Origin: Chitinophagaceae bacterium | GTDB taxonomy: Bacteria > Bacteroidota > Bacteroidia > Chitinophagales > Chitinophagaceae | NCBI GenBank assembly: GCA_004322015.1 | Contig: SCQT01000252.1 | Location: 1 to 64,000, forward strand | Reading direction: 5' to 3' | DNA: 64,000 nucleotides | Shown: positions 34,842 to 44,610 of the stretch, piece by piece | Layout of the letters: every line of letters starts with the position of its first letter | Numbering within the stretch: the first letter of the stretch is position 1 | Notes under the pieces: model-generated | Databases searched by the model: none | Seen by the model: only the letters and a program-made list of their open reading frames with translations | Told to the model about the DNA's origin: nothing | Program-made: the position numbers and the translations under genes

Positions 34842-35780
34842 TCAGTAGCTATAAATCACTTCCAACTTATAGGCTTTCAGCTTTTCCCGGGTATAAGCCC
34901 AGTTTTGGGTAAAACCAAGCAGGAATCCTCCCCCTCCTGCGCCGCAAAGCTTCAGGAAATAATCGCCGTTGTCCAGCCCTGCAGATACTTCTTTTTGAAG
35001 CGGCTCAGGAAAAAAGCCTTTCATCTCAGTAAGTTGGAAAGCACTTAAATAATAAAGAGACCGGTAAAAATCTTCCGGATTGTTTTTTAAAAGGCTCCGG
35101 ATTGCTCTATTGTTATTATGGACAATATGTTCTTCAAATTTATTTTTAAAATCCCCTTTACTGTACAGGCTGTTGAATCTGCGTATCATTTCAGAAGTAG
35201 AATGCGGGAATTTTGTATTCAGCAGGAAAATAACATGATTCTTCTCTCCGGATGTTTTTGGTAATTGTGTGATAACGATGTCTTTCGTGTGATTATAAAG
35301 GATTGGTTGGCTTAATATAATGCTCAACGGATCAAGCCCAGAGCTGACCCCATGAAAATAAGATTCTAATTTGCCCAATTCATTCTTCAATTTATTTAGT
35401 TTCTGAAAGGTCTGAACTTTTAATTCGTCCTTTAAATCCTTAGTTCTTTTCAGATAGCGCAGAAAAATAGCTGCTACCAGGGCGCCTGAACTCCCTAAAC
35501 CATAACCCTGGGGAATCGTGCTGTTAAAGAACAATCCTCTTTCCAGCTCCCTTTCAAATAATTGTACTTCCAATACAAATTTCTCATCTACATAGCCGAC
35601 TATAAATTCACAGAATCTTTTTAAAAATTCGTTGGACTGTATGGCCGATTTTTTGTGGGTTGTCTTTTCATAAAAGTCAAGCCGTCCCTGGTATTTATCG
35701 CACGGTATGACCAGTGCCATACCCTGATGTAAAACAGCATATTCCCCGAAGAGCAGGATTTTTGCGCTAAGTTGTTCCAT
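34842..35780 (-). CDS. mvk: Mevalonate kinase
   Basis: A 312-aa GHMP kinase, last gene of the mevalonate operon: SAKILLFGEYAVLHQG at the N-terminus, ATP loop IPQGYGLGSSGALVAAIF, KLESYFHGVSSGLDPL with the catalytic Asp, and the C-terminal LCGAGGGGFLLGF. It phosphorylates mevalonate to 5-phosphomevalonate. The start follows the mvaD stop by 8 nt. A role as another GHMP kinase of the pathway cannot be fully ruled out, but the GVSSGLDP and GEYAVLHG motifs favour mevalonate kinase. Confidence 0.85.
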   Translation of the reverse strand: MEQLSAKILLFGEYAVLHQGMALVIPCDKYQGRLDFYEKTTHKKSAIQSNEFLKRFCEFIVGYVDEKFVLEVQLFERELERGLFFNSTIPQGYGLGSSGALVAAIFLRYLKRTKDLKDELKVQTFQKLNKLKNELGKLESYFHGVSSGLDPLSIILSQPILYNHTKDIVITQLPKTSGEKNHVIFLLNTKFPHSTSEMIRRFNSLYSKGDFKNKFEEHIVHNNNRAIRSLLKNNPEDFYRSLYYLSAFQLTEMKGFFPEPLQKEVSAGLDNGDYFLKLCGAGGGGFLLGFTQNWAYTREKLKAYKLEVIYSY

Positions 35781-35788
35781 ATTCTTTT

Positions 35789-36799
35789 TTAAATAATAGA
35801 TCCTCCCTGTCCTGCATGGTCATAAATAACGGATTTTAACTGATCGCAGAAATTATTTTTTAGAAACTGAATAATCTTTTCTTCTATTGATTCAGGATAA
35901 AGCAGGTGTACATTGGGGCCGGCATCGAGGGTGAAACAAACCGGCAGCCCTGTATCTTTCCTGAATTGAAAAATTTGTTCCATGATATAAACAGTTTCCG
36001 GTTTAAAAAGTAAATAATAATCTCCTGATGTCATCATCATGGCATGTAAGGACAATGCTTCACCCTCGGTGATGGAAATAAAAGCTTCCATATCTCCGTT
36101 TTTTAATGCCGATAACATTTCTATACAATGCTTATCAGCCTGCTGAAATCTTGCAGCGGCAAAAGGATGATGTTTCATCATGGCATGCCCGACGCTGCTG
36201 GGAATTTTTTTAGGACTGTCTTCCACAATTAAGACGGCATCTCTCATGGATCGAAAATTCTCGTGAATTTCTTTCACAGGAATCGCATAGTCATCGCTGG
36301 AATTATTTATCTCTCTCAGATGGCCCCAGGAAGCATAAGGTCCGTAAAAAGACCGGCAGGCACTGCCGCTGCCGAGTCTTGCCAGCCGGCTGGCATCTCT
36401 TGTAAAATCAGTATCAGAAGAGATAGCGCTTGCTTTCAGTAATACTGCGGCAATCGCAGCAAATGCTGAAGCTGAGGAAGCAATGCCTGCGGAATGAGGG
36501 AAATTGTTTTTTGAATCTATTCTTAAGGCATAATTTTTTAAAAGAGAAGAAAATTCTTTTTGTTTTATCACATATTCTAAAACCCTTGCCCGGAAGTTTT
36601 CTTTCGGGATCCCTTCAAAATAATACCCGAACTCTGTTAAAGAACTGTGTTTCTCAGAGTATTGGAGGCTCACTTCCGAGAAAGAATCGTTTAGCGTCAT
36701 ACTCAGTGAGGTATTACAGGGTAACTGATTATCCCGTTTCCCCCAATATTTTACCAGGGCAATATTGGAGGGATATCGCGCTTTGATTATTTGAGTCAC
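35789..36799 (-). CDS. mvaD: Diphosphomevalonate decarboxylase
   Basis: A 336-aa GHMP-fold enzyme: YPSNIALVKYWGKRDNQLP, NTSLSMTLND, PHSAGIASSASAFAAIA and RLARLGSGSACRSFYGPYASW, followed by YTLDAGPNVHLL-like FTLDAGPNVHLLYP. These residues mark ATP-dependent decarboxylation of mevalonate diphosphate to isopentenyl diphosphate. It overlaps the GYDIA kinase gene by 4 nt. Cytoplasmic. A phosphomevalonate-acting variant is possible in principle. Confidence 0.93.
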   Translation of the reverse strand: MTQIIKARYPSNIALVKYWGKRDNQLPCNTSLSMTLNDSFSEVSLQYSEKHSSLTEFGYYFEGIPKENFRARVLEYVIKQKEFSSLLKNYALRIDSKNNFPHSAGIASSASAFAAIAAVLLKASAISSDTDFTRDASRLARLGSGSACRSFYGPYASWGHLREINNSSDDYAIPVKEIHENFRSMRDAVLIVEDSPKKIPSSVGHAMMKHHPFAAARFQQADKHCIEMLSALKNGDMEAFISITEGEALSLHAMMMTSGDYYLLFKPETVYIMEQIFQFRKDTGLPVCFTLDAGPNVHLLYPESIEEKIIQFLKNNFCDQLKSVIYDHAGQGGSII

Positions 36800-37698
36800 C
36801 TTTGTTTAATTAACTCGCGGTAAGTGTATAATGATTGGGTATGTTTTTGCATAAAATAGTTTTTAGCTTCCGAAAGATCCCTGAAAGCGACCATTATAAA
36901 ATCTCCCCCCCACGCTCCCAATGATTTTATGGCATAAGGGTAATCAGCGAACTGTTGCTCCTTTACCGCAGGGACTCCCAGGATTGGGGCAATTAATTGC
37001 TCGCTTTCCTGCATTAGCTTTTCCCATGCGGATATGTGTGTACACCTGCTTGCCGATGCTATGATGGCATTCATTTGTTCAATCTGGCCACTCCTTATCT
37101 GTTTGTTTTTAAAACTGGCCACTTCTGACGCGCTTATTTGTTTTTTACCTCTGTAAACGAATAACAGATGCTGAGTGACACTTTCAGGCAGAGAGCAACT
37201 TCCGGTAACTTTCTGTGCTATGGAATACAGTATGGGCTGTTTTGCCGTCGCGGTGGCAATATCATAACCGGATCCGTCGAAGCTTTGAGCTAAAAGTAAA
37301 TAAGGATCCAATCCCGACCACTGGCTGAGCAGGGATATCAGGGTAGCGCTGGTGCCGAATCCATAATAGCGATTGAAGTTCAAATCAAATTTAAAACACA
37401 GCCCGGACGAACCCGGATTATGCTTTCGTTCCCTGATAAACAGTAACAACTTTTGAACCGGTAAAGCCTTTTTGATATCAGTTGTGTAGATAATCTCTAA
37501 TTTTTCAGAGAAATAAATTTCCAGCCAGCATTTCTCAAATTCAAAACACTGCCATAAAATCCCTTTGCCGGAATAAGGCAATATATGAAGATTCTGCCCT
37601 ACCGAAAGCGGTATGGAAAAACTCAGGGACCCCTTCAATACCAAATATTCCCCGAATAAAAGAAGTTTTCCTGATGCCGAATAACTTAATGAATTCAT
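36796..37698 (-). CDS. GYDIA-family GHMP kinase (probable phosphomevalonate kinase)
   Basis: A 300-aa GHMP kinase with SASGKLLLFGEYLVLKG at the N-terminus, YYGFGTSATLISLL in the ATP site and SFDGSGYDIATATA, the motif that names the group. The C-terminal SLGAWGGDFIMVAF replaces the common GAGGGD. Its place in the mevalonate operon, where a phosphomevalonate kinase is the missing step, makes that role likely. The ATG at 37698, 1 nt beyond the mvaA stop, is preferred over the upstream GTG at 37716. Confidence 0.8.
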   Translation of the reverse strand: MNSLSYSASGKLLLFGEYLVLKGSLSFSIPLSVGQNLHILPYSGKGILWQCFEFEKCWLEIYFSEKLEIIYTTDIKKALPVQKLLLFIRERKHNPGSSGLCFKFDLNFNRYYGFGTSATLISLLSQWSGLDPYLLLAQSFDGSGYDIATATAKQPILYSIAQKVTGSCSLPESVTQHLLFVYRGKKQISASEVASFKNKQIRSGQIEQMNAIIASASRCTHISAWEKLMQESEQLIAPILGVPAVKEQQFADYPYAIKSLGAWGGDFIMVAFRDLSEAKNYFMQKHTQSLYTYRELIKQR

Positions 37699-37699
37699 T

Positions 37700-39037
37700 T
37701 TAATTTTCAGTAACACCGGTCAAATGCCATTTTTCAGCTAACTGTCGTACGGCGGAAACGGAGACGACCTTGTCTTTAAAATAATCAATCACTTCCTCTT
37801 TACGGTTCTCGGGGACCTTTAACTGCTTCAAAATATTCAGCAAATGCATCTTCATGTGACCTTTTTGAATGCCTGTTGTCACTAAAGATTTCACAGCAGA
37901 AAAATTATTGGCCAAACCCACTGCAGCCGCGATACTCATAAGCTCTGTTGCCGAAGGACTCTCCAGTAACTCCAGACTTAATTTTACTAAAGGATGTAAC
38001 CTGGTCAGTCCTCCCACTATGCCAAGTGCAAAAGGTATTTCCAAAATAAAGCGGAAGTGGTTATCGGATAGTTCTGTTTTTGTTAACGGAGTGTAACGCC
38101 CAGGTAAAGAGGCATAGGCATGTCCACAGGCTTCCACAGCGCGGAAATCATTTCCTGTGGCCAGCACTACCGCATCCACGCCGTTGAAAATCCCTTTGTT
38201 ATGGGTAGCCGCACGGAAAGGATCAAGCTCTGCCACCCGTATTCCCAAACAAAATCTTCGTGCAAATTCTTTACCACTCCATCCCGGAACAATATCGTTT
38301 AGCCGGTCCATATCGCTTTCCACATAGCATTTTATGCGACAATTGGGGGTGAGGTTAGAGAGAATGCACATAATTATTTCCAGCCCATCCTCCGAAAACT
38401 CTTTTTGTAACAAGTGCCACTGTTTAAAAGTCGCTGCGAATTGTTCCAGGCAGGAGTTGATGAAATTGGCGCCCATAGATTGGGCCGTTTCGAAAGTACA
38501 ATACAACTGCATTAAACCCGGTTCCCGCTCACTCAGATCTTTTAACTTAATATCTATAATACCCCCACCCCGCTTTATCATATTTTCCGTTATGTGAAAG
38601 CATTCTTTTATGAGCCGCTCTTTCAGTGCAGGGAAACGCGCAAACAGCAGGTTCTTATCATCTTTCCAAAGAAAGTGTACCTGTCCTATTTTTTCCGTAT
38701 CTATGATTTCCGTTTTAAACCCTCCCCTCGAGAACCAATATTTGGCGCTGCCTGCGGCTGCAGCCACCACGGAGCTTTCCTCAATGACCATAGGAACCAT
38801 ATATATTTTCCCATCCACCAACACATTGGGGCAGATTCCATAAGGCAATGGGAAATTGGTTATTGTATTTTCACTAAACTCCTCCAGCAACCTTTGCATT
38901 TTACTATTGGCATGTTGGAAACTTTTGAATAAAGCTATGGCGCTTTTCGGATCAGCGAGATACCGGGTCACCAGCTCCAGTTTTTCATCACGACTTTTTT
39001 TGGAAAAGCCATAGATTATATGTTGATCATTTTCCAT
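37700..39037 (-). CDS. mvaA: Class II HMG-CoA reductase
   Basis: A 445-aa class II enzyme that forms mevalonate from HMG-CoA (or works in reverse). Catalytic and substrate residues are seen in VIEESSVVAAAAGSAKYW (Glu86/87), ATHNKGIFNG (Lys), ATGNDFRAVEACGHAYAS (Asp) and IQKGHMKMH (His). It overlaps no neighbour but lies 1 nt from the genes on both sides, so the operon is tight. Class II enzymes are often called degradative, but with the rest of the pathway in the operon a synthetic role is likely. Confidence 0.95.
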   Translation of the reverse strand: MENDQHIIYGFSKKSRDEKLELVTRYLADPKSAIALFKSFQHANSKMQRLLEEFSENTITNFPLPYGICPNVLVDGKIYMVPMVIEESSVVAAAAGSAKYWFSRGGFKTEIIDTEKIGQVHFLWKDDKNLLFARFPALKERLIKECFHITENMIKRGGGIIDIKLKDLSEREPGLMQLYCTFETAQSMGANFINSCLEQFAATFKQWHLLQKEFSEDGLEIIMCILSNLTPNCRIKCYVESDMDRLNDIVPGWSGKEFARRFCLGIRVAELDPFRAATHNKGIFNGVDAVVLATGNDFRAVEACGHAYASLPGRYTPLTKTELSDNHFRFILEIPFALGIVGGLTRLHPLVKLSLELLESPSATELMSIAAAVGLANNFSAVKSLVTTGIQKGHMKMHLLNILKQLKVPENRKEEVIDYFKDKVVSVSAVRQLAEKWHLTGVTEN

Positions 39038-39038
39038 T

Positions 39039-40076
39039 TTATTTTTCTTTTACGGTTAAAAAAGTACGTGCAAGCATGAGACCTTCAATTTGATATTGTA
39101 TATATTCATCCAGCTCCTCCTGAGAAACTTTTGCGTGTTTTAACAATTCGGATGCTTGTCCGTACAAGGCATTGGTATTCGATTTTTGGATGTAGTAATA
39201 GCCATCGAGAAAATTCTTAATGCCTCCGCTGATTATGAGGGTATGGCATTGGACTTTATCACCCAATTCTGATAACAAGCTGTTGCTTAGATCCACCATT
39301 TCTTCTGCAGAATGTCCTACCTCTATAAAAGGCATAAGATATTTGCTTTTAACACGGTTACGGATCAACTCCAATTTGGAGAAATTTGTCCCTCCGTTGG
39401 CAGCGAATTCAATGGCTGTTAATGGGAGCTGCAGGAGTTTTTTCATACTTTCATATCCAAAACCCTGCCCCACTTCTTTGACTATCAAAGGCAGAGTTAC
39501 TTCCTCCATAAAGTGCATGATGGTGTCTGCGGGTACAGAAAGGATACGGTCGCCTTCAGGTTGCATCCATTCCTGTAACGGATTAACATGGATAATGATA
39601 CCGTCCGCATCAAGCCTTTTCACTAAGTATTTGACTGACTGAACCGATCCGGATCTGAGCAGCCTTTCTATTTGAGCGATTCCAAAATTAAGGAAGAAGG
39701 GAGCCTCATTTCCTAAGACAGGTCGCAGATCGAAATCATTTACCCTATCGGGATCTTCTAAAGCGATACGTGCCGAACCAATACCCATACCTAAGCCAAA
39801 TCGGCAAACCGCTTTTGCCAGTCTGTGATTCAGTTCGTTAGCCCTGGGCGTTCCACCGGTCATGCTGGAAACCCAGAGAGGGAACTTCAGGAATTTATCT
39901 CCTAACTTTACCGGCCATTGAATATGGTGCGGAGGATGAGCTGCCATCATCGGCTCGTAATAAAAGCGCGTATCAATGGCTTTATTTTGCGCCTCTGGCG
40001 CCAGATCAACCTGACGGTCCTTTCGTGACTCTGTTTCCCCCCTGACTGTCTCTATATCCGTCTTTGTGATATTCAT
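39039..40076 (-). CDS. fni: Type 2 isopentenyl-diphosphate delta-isomerase
   Basis: A 345-aa FMN enzyme with a TIM barrel: FPLWVSSMTGGTPRANELN, FGLGMGIGSARIALEDP, HVNPLQEWMQPEGDR, VKEVGQGFGYESM and FAANGGTNFSKLE. It converts IPP to DMAPP with FMN and NAD(P)H. It is the first gene of the mevalonate operon. The N-terminus has KDRQVDLAPEAQNKAID, with the basic cluster that binds the diphosphate. No promoter consensus was found upstream. Confidence 0.93.
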   Translation of the reverse strand: MNITKTDIETVRGETESRKDRQVDLAPEAQNKAIDTRFYYEPMMAAHPPHHIQWPVKLGDKFLKFPLWVSSMTGGTPRANELNHRLAKAVCRFGLGMGIGSARIALEDPDRVNDFDLRPVLGNEAPFFLNFGIAQIERLLRSGSVQSVKYLVKRLDADGIIIHVNPLQEWMQPEGDRILSVPADTIMHFMEEVTLPLIVKEVGQGFGYESMKKLLQLPLTAIEFAANGGTNFSKLELIRNRVKSKYLMPFIEVGHSAEEMVDLSNSLLSELGDKVQCHTLIISGGIKNFLDGYYYIQKSNTNALYGQASELLKHAKVSQEELDEYIQYQIEGLMLARTFLTVKEK

Positions 40077-40331
40077 ATTGAAAAACTAATAATTTAATCT
40101 TTAACATCGCCCGATCAATACAGCGCTTTAATTATTAGCCTGTTGCAATTCTTTCTACATGTAATGGTTTATCTGGTCAAAGGTGTATGAAAAAGAATTA
40201 AACAGCGTGTCCGAACAGGAAAAATATTTAACTATAAAGAAGAATTTCTATCCGGCATTCTTTGAAAGCCGGTAATATCCGGACTTGTTTGCCGCATGAC
40301 ATTATTTCCTCATTTATATCCGCGCACTCCC

Positions 40332-40339
40332 TATATTTG
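40332..40339 (+). promoter_or_regulatory. Candidate -7 box TATATTTG for the FAH gene
   Basis: TATATTTG fits TAnnTTTG, 28 nt before the ATG at 40367. It supports that start over the TTG at 40262, which lies upstream of the box. Confidence 0.5.
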
Positions 40340-40366
40340 CGAATAAACTCATACAAATCGAATCAC

Positions 40367-41377
40367 ATGAAGTTTATTTCTTATCTTAAGGATGGACAGG
40401 ATCAATTAGCTTTTGTGGAAAACAATAAGGTATATGATACAGATGCTGCCAATCCGGAATTGCCGGGTAACATGGAATTTTTTCTACAGGTATGGGAAGA
40501 AGCGATGCCTTATGCGGAACATGCCCGTCAGTTGGTGCAACAGGAAGCATTTGCCGGACCTAAAGGTTTACCGATGGAAGATCTGCATTTACTGCCTCCG
40601 GTACCTTTCCCCGCTTCGTGCAGGGATGGATATGCTTTCCGTCAGCATGTGGAAACAGCGAGGCGCAACCGCGGTGCTGCCATGATCGCTGAATTCGACC
40701 GGTTTCCGGTGTTTTATTTCACCAATCATCATGCGGTATGTGGCCCGGGAGAGATCCGCTGTATGCCGGATCATTTTCAAAAGCTTGATTTCGAATTAGA
40801 AGTGGCTGTCGTCATTTGCAAAGCGGGAAGAAACATCCGTGCGGAAGAAGCAGATGAATACGTAGGCGGCTTTATGATCATGAATGATTTCAGCGCCAGG
40901 GTATTGCAAATGGAAGAGATGAAATTAAACCTGGGCCCGGCGAAGGGAAAAGATTTTGCAACTGCATTCGGGCCATGGTTAATAACTCCAGATGAATTGG
41001 AGGCACATAAAATAGCTCCCAAAATGGGGCATGCCGGTAATGCTTATAACCTCAGAATGACCTGCCGTGTGAATGGAATCCAGGTAAGCGAAGGGAATAT
41101 GAAGGATATGGACTGGACTTTTGCGGAAATCATTGAACGCTGCTCTTACGGCGCTGATCTAGTACCGGGCGATGTGATCGGCAGCGGCACCGTGGGGACC
41201 GGATGTTTTCTGGAATTAAACGGCACCGGGAAAGGAAATGATCCTGCTTACCAGGAACAATGGCTGAAAACCGGTGATGTAATCGAGTTAGAAGTGGAAG
41301 GATTAGGTATTTTAAAGAATACCATAGTAGCGGAAGAAGATGATTTTTCTATTTTAGGGAAGAAGAAAAATGTTTGA
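40367..41377 (+). CDS. Fumarylacetoacetate hydrolase family protein
   Basis: A 336-aa enzyme of the FAH superfamily. Metal ligands are in KLDFELEVAVVICKAGR (two Glu) and GGFMIMNDFSARVLQ (Asp), with GPAKGKDFATAFGPWL and GDVIGSGTVGTGCFLEL as further marks. The family splits C-C bonds in keto acids, or is a hydratase or decarboxylase in aromatic breakdown. The N-terminal domain SYLKDGQDQLAFVENNKVYD is normal. Partner genes for a full pathway are not visible. Confidence 0.9.
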   Translation: MKFISYLKDGQDQLAFVENNKVYDTDAANPELPGNMEFFLQVWEEAMPYAEHARQLVQQEAFAGPKGLPMEDLHLLPPVPFPASCRDGYAFRQHVETARRNRGAAMIAEFDRFPVFYFTNHHAVCGPGEIRCMPDHFQKLDFELEVAVVICKAGRNIRAEEADEYVGGFMIMNDFSARVLQMEEMKLNLGPAKGKDFATAFGPWLITPDELEAHKIAPKMGHAGNAYNLRMTCRVNGIQVSEGNMKDMDWTFAEIIERCSYGADLVPGDVIGSGTVGTGCFLELNGTGKGNDPAYQEQWLKTGDVIELEVEGLGILKNTIVAEEDDFSILGKKKNV

Positions 41378-41612
41378 AGTCATCAATTGAACGGGTTTTA
41401 AAGTTTATCAGTTTGACCAAAACAATGAAACAATATTCAATAATCAATTTTCAACTTCCAATAAAATAACCATTAAACAATTTATCTCTTCAGCAATTAA
41501 ATAATTTTTAATGGCCAATGTTCAACGATATAAGCAACCATAAAGCCATTAAGCAATAAGACAATTCTCAATATTCAACCAGTGAACCATTTAACCATAT
41601 AGCAATCCAACC
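41378..41612. repeat. Low-complexity A/C-rich intergenic spacer (CAAT/AACCA words)
   Basis: The spacer repeats degenerate words such as CAATATTCAA, AACAAT, AACCAT and CAATAA. It resembles the spacers at 8935-9060 and 18613-18698. No ORF or regulatory site was found. Confidence 0.45.
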
Positions 41613-42494
41613 ATGCAGATAGAACCCGGCCGACCAGATGGGAAAAAATTTTATCAGTTGCTTACCGGAAGCATAGCGCCCAGACCTATTGCTTTTGCCA
41701 GCACTATGGATAAAGGGGGAAATCCGAACTTATCTCCTTTCAGCTTTTTCAACGGTTTTGGCAGTAACCCTGCTACCCTTATTTTCTCTCCCATGCGCCG
41801 GGTACGGAACAATACCATTAAACACACCTTGGGGAATATTCATGAAACGATGGAAGTAGTGATCAATACTGTTAATTATGATATGGTACAACAAGTGTCC
41901 CTGTCCAGTTGTGAATATCCCAGAGAAGTGAACGAATTTGTCAAGTCGGGATTAACACCTGTACCCTCCGTATTGGTAAAACCTTATCGCGTGAAAGAAA
42001 GTCCGGTCAGCTTTGAATGTAAAGTAAAACAAATCATTGAAACGGGCGATAAGGGGGGGGCAGGAAATTTAATTATTTGCGAAGCGATCCTGATTCATGT
42101 AAAAGATGAAGTCATGGATGAAAATGGATATATTAATCCTCATAAAATAGACTTAGTGGGTAGAATGGGATTGAATTATTATTGCCGCGCTTCGGGCAAT
42201 GCGGTCTTCGAAGTACCTAAGCCAAATACGGAATTAGGCATTGGCTTTGACTCATTACCGGAATCTGTCAGGAAAAGTAATATCCTCAGCGGCAACGATC
42301 TCGGTATGCTGGCGAATGTGACGGAAATCCCTGTCATTGATCCTGCCTTTGAAGATGTACAATTAAAGAATATCATCCAATACTACAGCACGAATCCGGA
42401 GGATATGGAAATTGAATTGCATTATTACGCTAAAAAGCTTTTGGAACAAAATAGAGTGAGGGACGCCTGGCAGGTGTTATTGGCGGGAGCGTGA
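41613..42494 (+). CDS. Flavin reductase-like FMN-binding protein
   Basis: A 293-aa protein of the DIM6/NTAB flavin reductase group: LTGSIAPRPIAFASTMDKGG, NLSPFSFFNGFGSNPATLIF, RNNTIKHTLGNI and EYPREVNEFVKSGLTPVP. It should bind FMN, probably as a dimer. The eight-G tract at 42053-42060 is in frame. The C-terminal 80 residues are an extra part seen in Bacteroidota members. Substrate unknown. Confidence 0.9.
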   Translation: MQIEPGRPDGKKFYQLLTGSIAPRPIAFASTMDKGGNPNLSPFSFFNGFGSNPATLIFSPMRRVRNNTIKHTLGNIHETMEVVINTVNYDMVQQVSLSSCEYPREVNEFVKSGLTPVPSVLVKPYRVKESPVSFECKVKQIIETGDKGGAGNLIICEAILIHVKDEVMDENGYINPHKIDLVGRMGLNYYCRASGNAVFEVPKPNTELGIGFDSLPESVRKSNILSGNDLGMLANVTEIPVIDPAFEDVQLKNIIQYYSTNPEDMEIELHYYAKKLLEQNRVRDAWQVLLAGA

Positions 42495-42579
42495 TGTTTT
42501 TATAACAGTCAATTTTTTAGCCGGTGCTATTTATTCGCTGCTCATTGAAGGATCAGTGATATAAAATCCACGGATAGCC

Positions 42580-42587
42580 TATCTTTG
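42580..42587 (+). promoter_or_regulatory. Candidate -7 box TATCTTTG for lysS
   Basis: TATCTTTG fits TAnnTTTG, 29 nt before the ATG at 42617. The -33 element is not clear. Confidence 0.5.
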
Positions 42588-42616
42588 CACCCTGTTCATT
42601 ATTTTGAAAATTTATT

Positions 42617-44143
42617 ATGGAAACAAAGACTCATCATCTGTCTGAGCAGGAACTGATCCGGAGAGAGAAGTTGCAGGAATTAAAGGAGCTGGGCATAGAT
42701 CCTTATCCGGCGGCATTGTATCCTGTCAATGAAAATGCTGCGGATATTAAAGCTCATTATACAGAGGAAAATAAAGAAGAATATCAAAACGTATGCATGG
42801 CAGGCCGGCTGATGAGCATGCGTGATATGGGTAAAGCGGGTTTTGCCGTCATCCAGGACAGCACAGGCCGTATTCAGTTATATGTCCGCCGCGATGATAT
42901 TTGTCCCGGTGAGGATAAAACAATGTATAACACTGTTTGGAAAAAACTGTTGGATATTGGCGATATTATCGGAGTAAAGGGGTTTGTCTTTATTACAAAA
43001 ACAGGAGAAATATCCGTCCATGTTCATGAATTTACTTTATTATCAAAGTCACTTCGTCCTTTGCCTGTTGTAAAGGAGAAAGAAGGAGAGACTTTTGATG
43101 CAGTAACCGACCCGGAATTCCGTTATCGCCAGCGTTATGCTGATTTAATTATCAATCCGGAGGTGAAAAATACCTTTATAAAAATTACGCAGATAAAAAA
43201 TGCGATCCGTGAATTTCTGAATAAACAAAATGCGCTGGAAGTAGATACGCCGGTATTGCAAAGTATTCCGGGGGGGGCCGCAGCCAGACCTTTTATTACT
43301 CATCACAATGCGTTGGATATCCCCCTGTATCTGCGTATCGCCAATGAATTATACCTGAAAAGGCTTATCGTAGGCGGTTTTGACTGGGTGTATGAATTCA
43401 GCCGCAATTTCCGCAATGAAGGAATGGACAGGACACACAATCCAGAATTTACTATCCTGGAGTTTTACGTAGCTTATAAAGATTATTTGTGGATGATGCA
43501 AACCACGGAACAACTGCTGGAAAGTGTGGCTTCCCATGTCAACGGTACCACCAAAGTAAAAGCCGGAGATCAGGAAATTGACTTCAAGGCTCCTTACAGG
43601 CGCATCAGCATTTATGATGCTATCAAAGAATATACCGGTGAGGATATGGGCGGCATGAATGAGGAAGAAATAAGAGAAATTTGTAAGCAGCTTCATGTAG
43701 AGGTAGAAGCCAACATGGGAAAAGGGAAAATGATTGACGAGATTTTTAGTGAAAAATGCGAGCATCATTTTATCCAGCCGGCTTTTATTACGGATTATCC
43801 CGTGGAAATGAGCCCGCTGACTAAAAAGCACCGCAGTAAAGCCGGATTGGTGGAACGCTTTGAGCTGATCATTAACGGTAAAGAGATTGCGAATGCCTAC
43901 AGTGAATTAAACGATCCCATTGATCAACGGGAACGCTTTGAAGAGCAACATAAGCTGATGGAGCGCGGCGATGATGAAGCCATGTATATTGATGAAGACT
44001 TCCTGCGTGCACTTGAGTACGGCATGCCTACCACCTCAGGAATCGGGATCGGTATTGACAGGTTATGTATGTTGCTTACCGGGCAAGCCTCTATCCAGGA
44101 TGTGTTGTTTTTCCCGCAGATGAGGCCGGAGAAGCTCGATTAG
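42617..44143 (+). CDS. lysS: Lysyl-tRNA synthetase, class II
   Basis: A 508-aa enzyme that charges tRNA-Lys. The N-terminal OB-fold anticodon-binding domain holds [18 protein letters not shown]. The catalytic domain holds motif 2 ([20 protein letters not shown]) and motif 3 ([15 protein letters not shown]). LFFPQMRPE closes the protein, as usual. The G8 tract at 43270-43277 lies in frame in [11 protein letters not shown]. It is a single gene, convergent with the VOC gene. Confidence 0.97.
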   Translation: METKTHHLSEQELIRREKLQELKELGIDPYPAALYPVNENAADIKAHYTEENKEEYQNVCMAGRLMSMRDMGKAGFAVIQDSTGRIQLYVRRDDICPGEDKTMYNTVWKKLLDIGDIIGVKGFVFITKTGEISVHVHEFTLLSKSLRPLPVVKEKEGETFDAVTDPEFRYRQRYADLIINPEVKNTFIKITQIKNAIREFLNKQNALEVDTPVLQSIPGGAAARPFITHHNALDIPLYLRIANELYLKRLIVGGFDWVYEFSRNFRNEGMDRTHNPEFTILEFYVAYKDYLWMMQTTEQLLESVASHVNGTTKVKAGDQEIDFKAPYRRISIYDAIKEYTGEDMGGMNEEEIREICKQLHVEVEANMGKGKMIDEIFSEKCEHHFIQPAFITDYPVEMSPLTKKHRSKAGLVERFELIINGKEIANAYSELNDPIDQRERFEEQHKLMERGDDEAMYIDEDFLRALEYGMPTTSGIGIGIDRLCMLLTGQASIQDVLFFPQMRPEKLD

Positions 44144-44159
44144 GACTGTTTTAAAGGAT

Positions 44160-44582
44160 CTATTCGTCAATTGTGATGGCAGGGTTATGAATAATTTCCC
44201 AAAGATGCCCGTCCAAATCTTTAAAATATCCACCATAGCCTCCCCAAAAGGTTTTTTGTGCCGGTTTAATTATTTTTGCACCGGCCTCTTCCGCCTGTTT
44301 CATGATCATGTCCACTTCTTCATCGGTATTCACCAGATGACCGACTGAAAATTCAGTAGCACTTTCCGGTTGTTGTTTTAACCCGCTGTCCCAGGCTAAG
44401 TTTTTTCTTTCATAAAGTGAAAGCATCATGCCACGGCCAAGTTCGAAAATCACTACTTCCCCATTCTCGAATTCCTTTCCTATTATACCTTTCGTTTTCC
44501 AGCCTAATCCATCTCTGAAAAACGAGAGCGAATGCTCTAAATTATTTACTCCAAGGGTCAGAATGTTGATACTTTGTTTCAT
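44160..44582 (-). CDS. VOC-family (glyoxalase/bleomycin resistance fold) protein
   Basis: A 140-aa protein with the paired beta-alpha-beta-beta-beta units of the VOC fold: INILTLGVNNLEHSLSFFRD at the start and GGYGGYFKDLDGHLWEI at the end, where the Glu of LWEI is a usual metal ligand. Function is not set by sequence. It follows the dipeptidase gene after 28 nt on the same strand. Confidence 0.88.
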   Translation of the reverse strand: MKQSINILTLGVNNLEHSLSFFRDGLGWKTKGIIGKEFENGEVVIFELGRGMMLSLYERKNLAWDSGLKQQPESATEFSVGHLVNTDEEVDMIMKQAEEAGAKIIKPAQKTFWGGYGGYFKDLDGHLWEIIHNPAITIDE

Positions 44583-44610
44583 TCGTTATAGTTTTTAAGA
44601 GAAATTCTTT

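Noticed and set aside
40252-40272. CCGGC/GCCGG inverted repeat upstream of the FAH gene
   Set aside because: Only five base pairs, and it lies upstream of the likely promoter; no support for a function.
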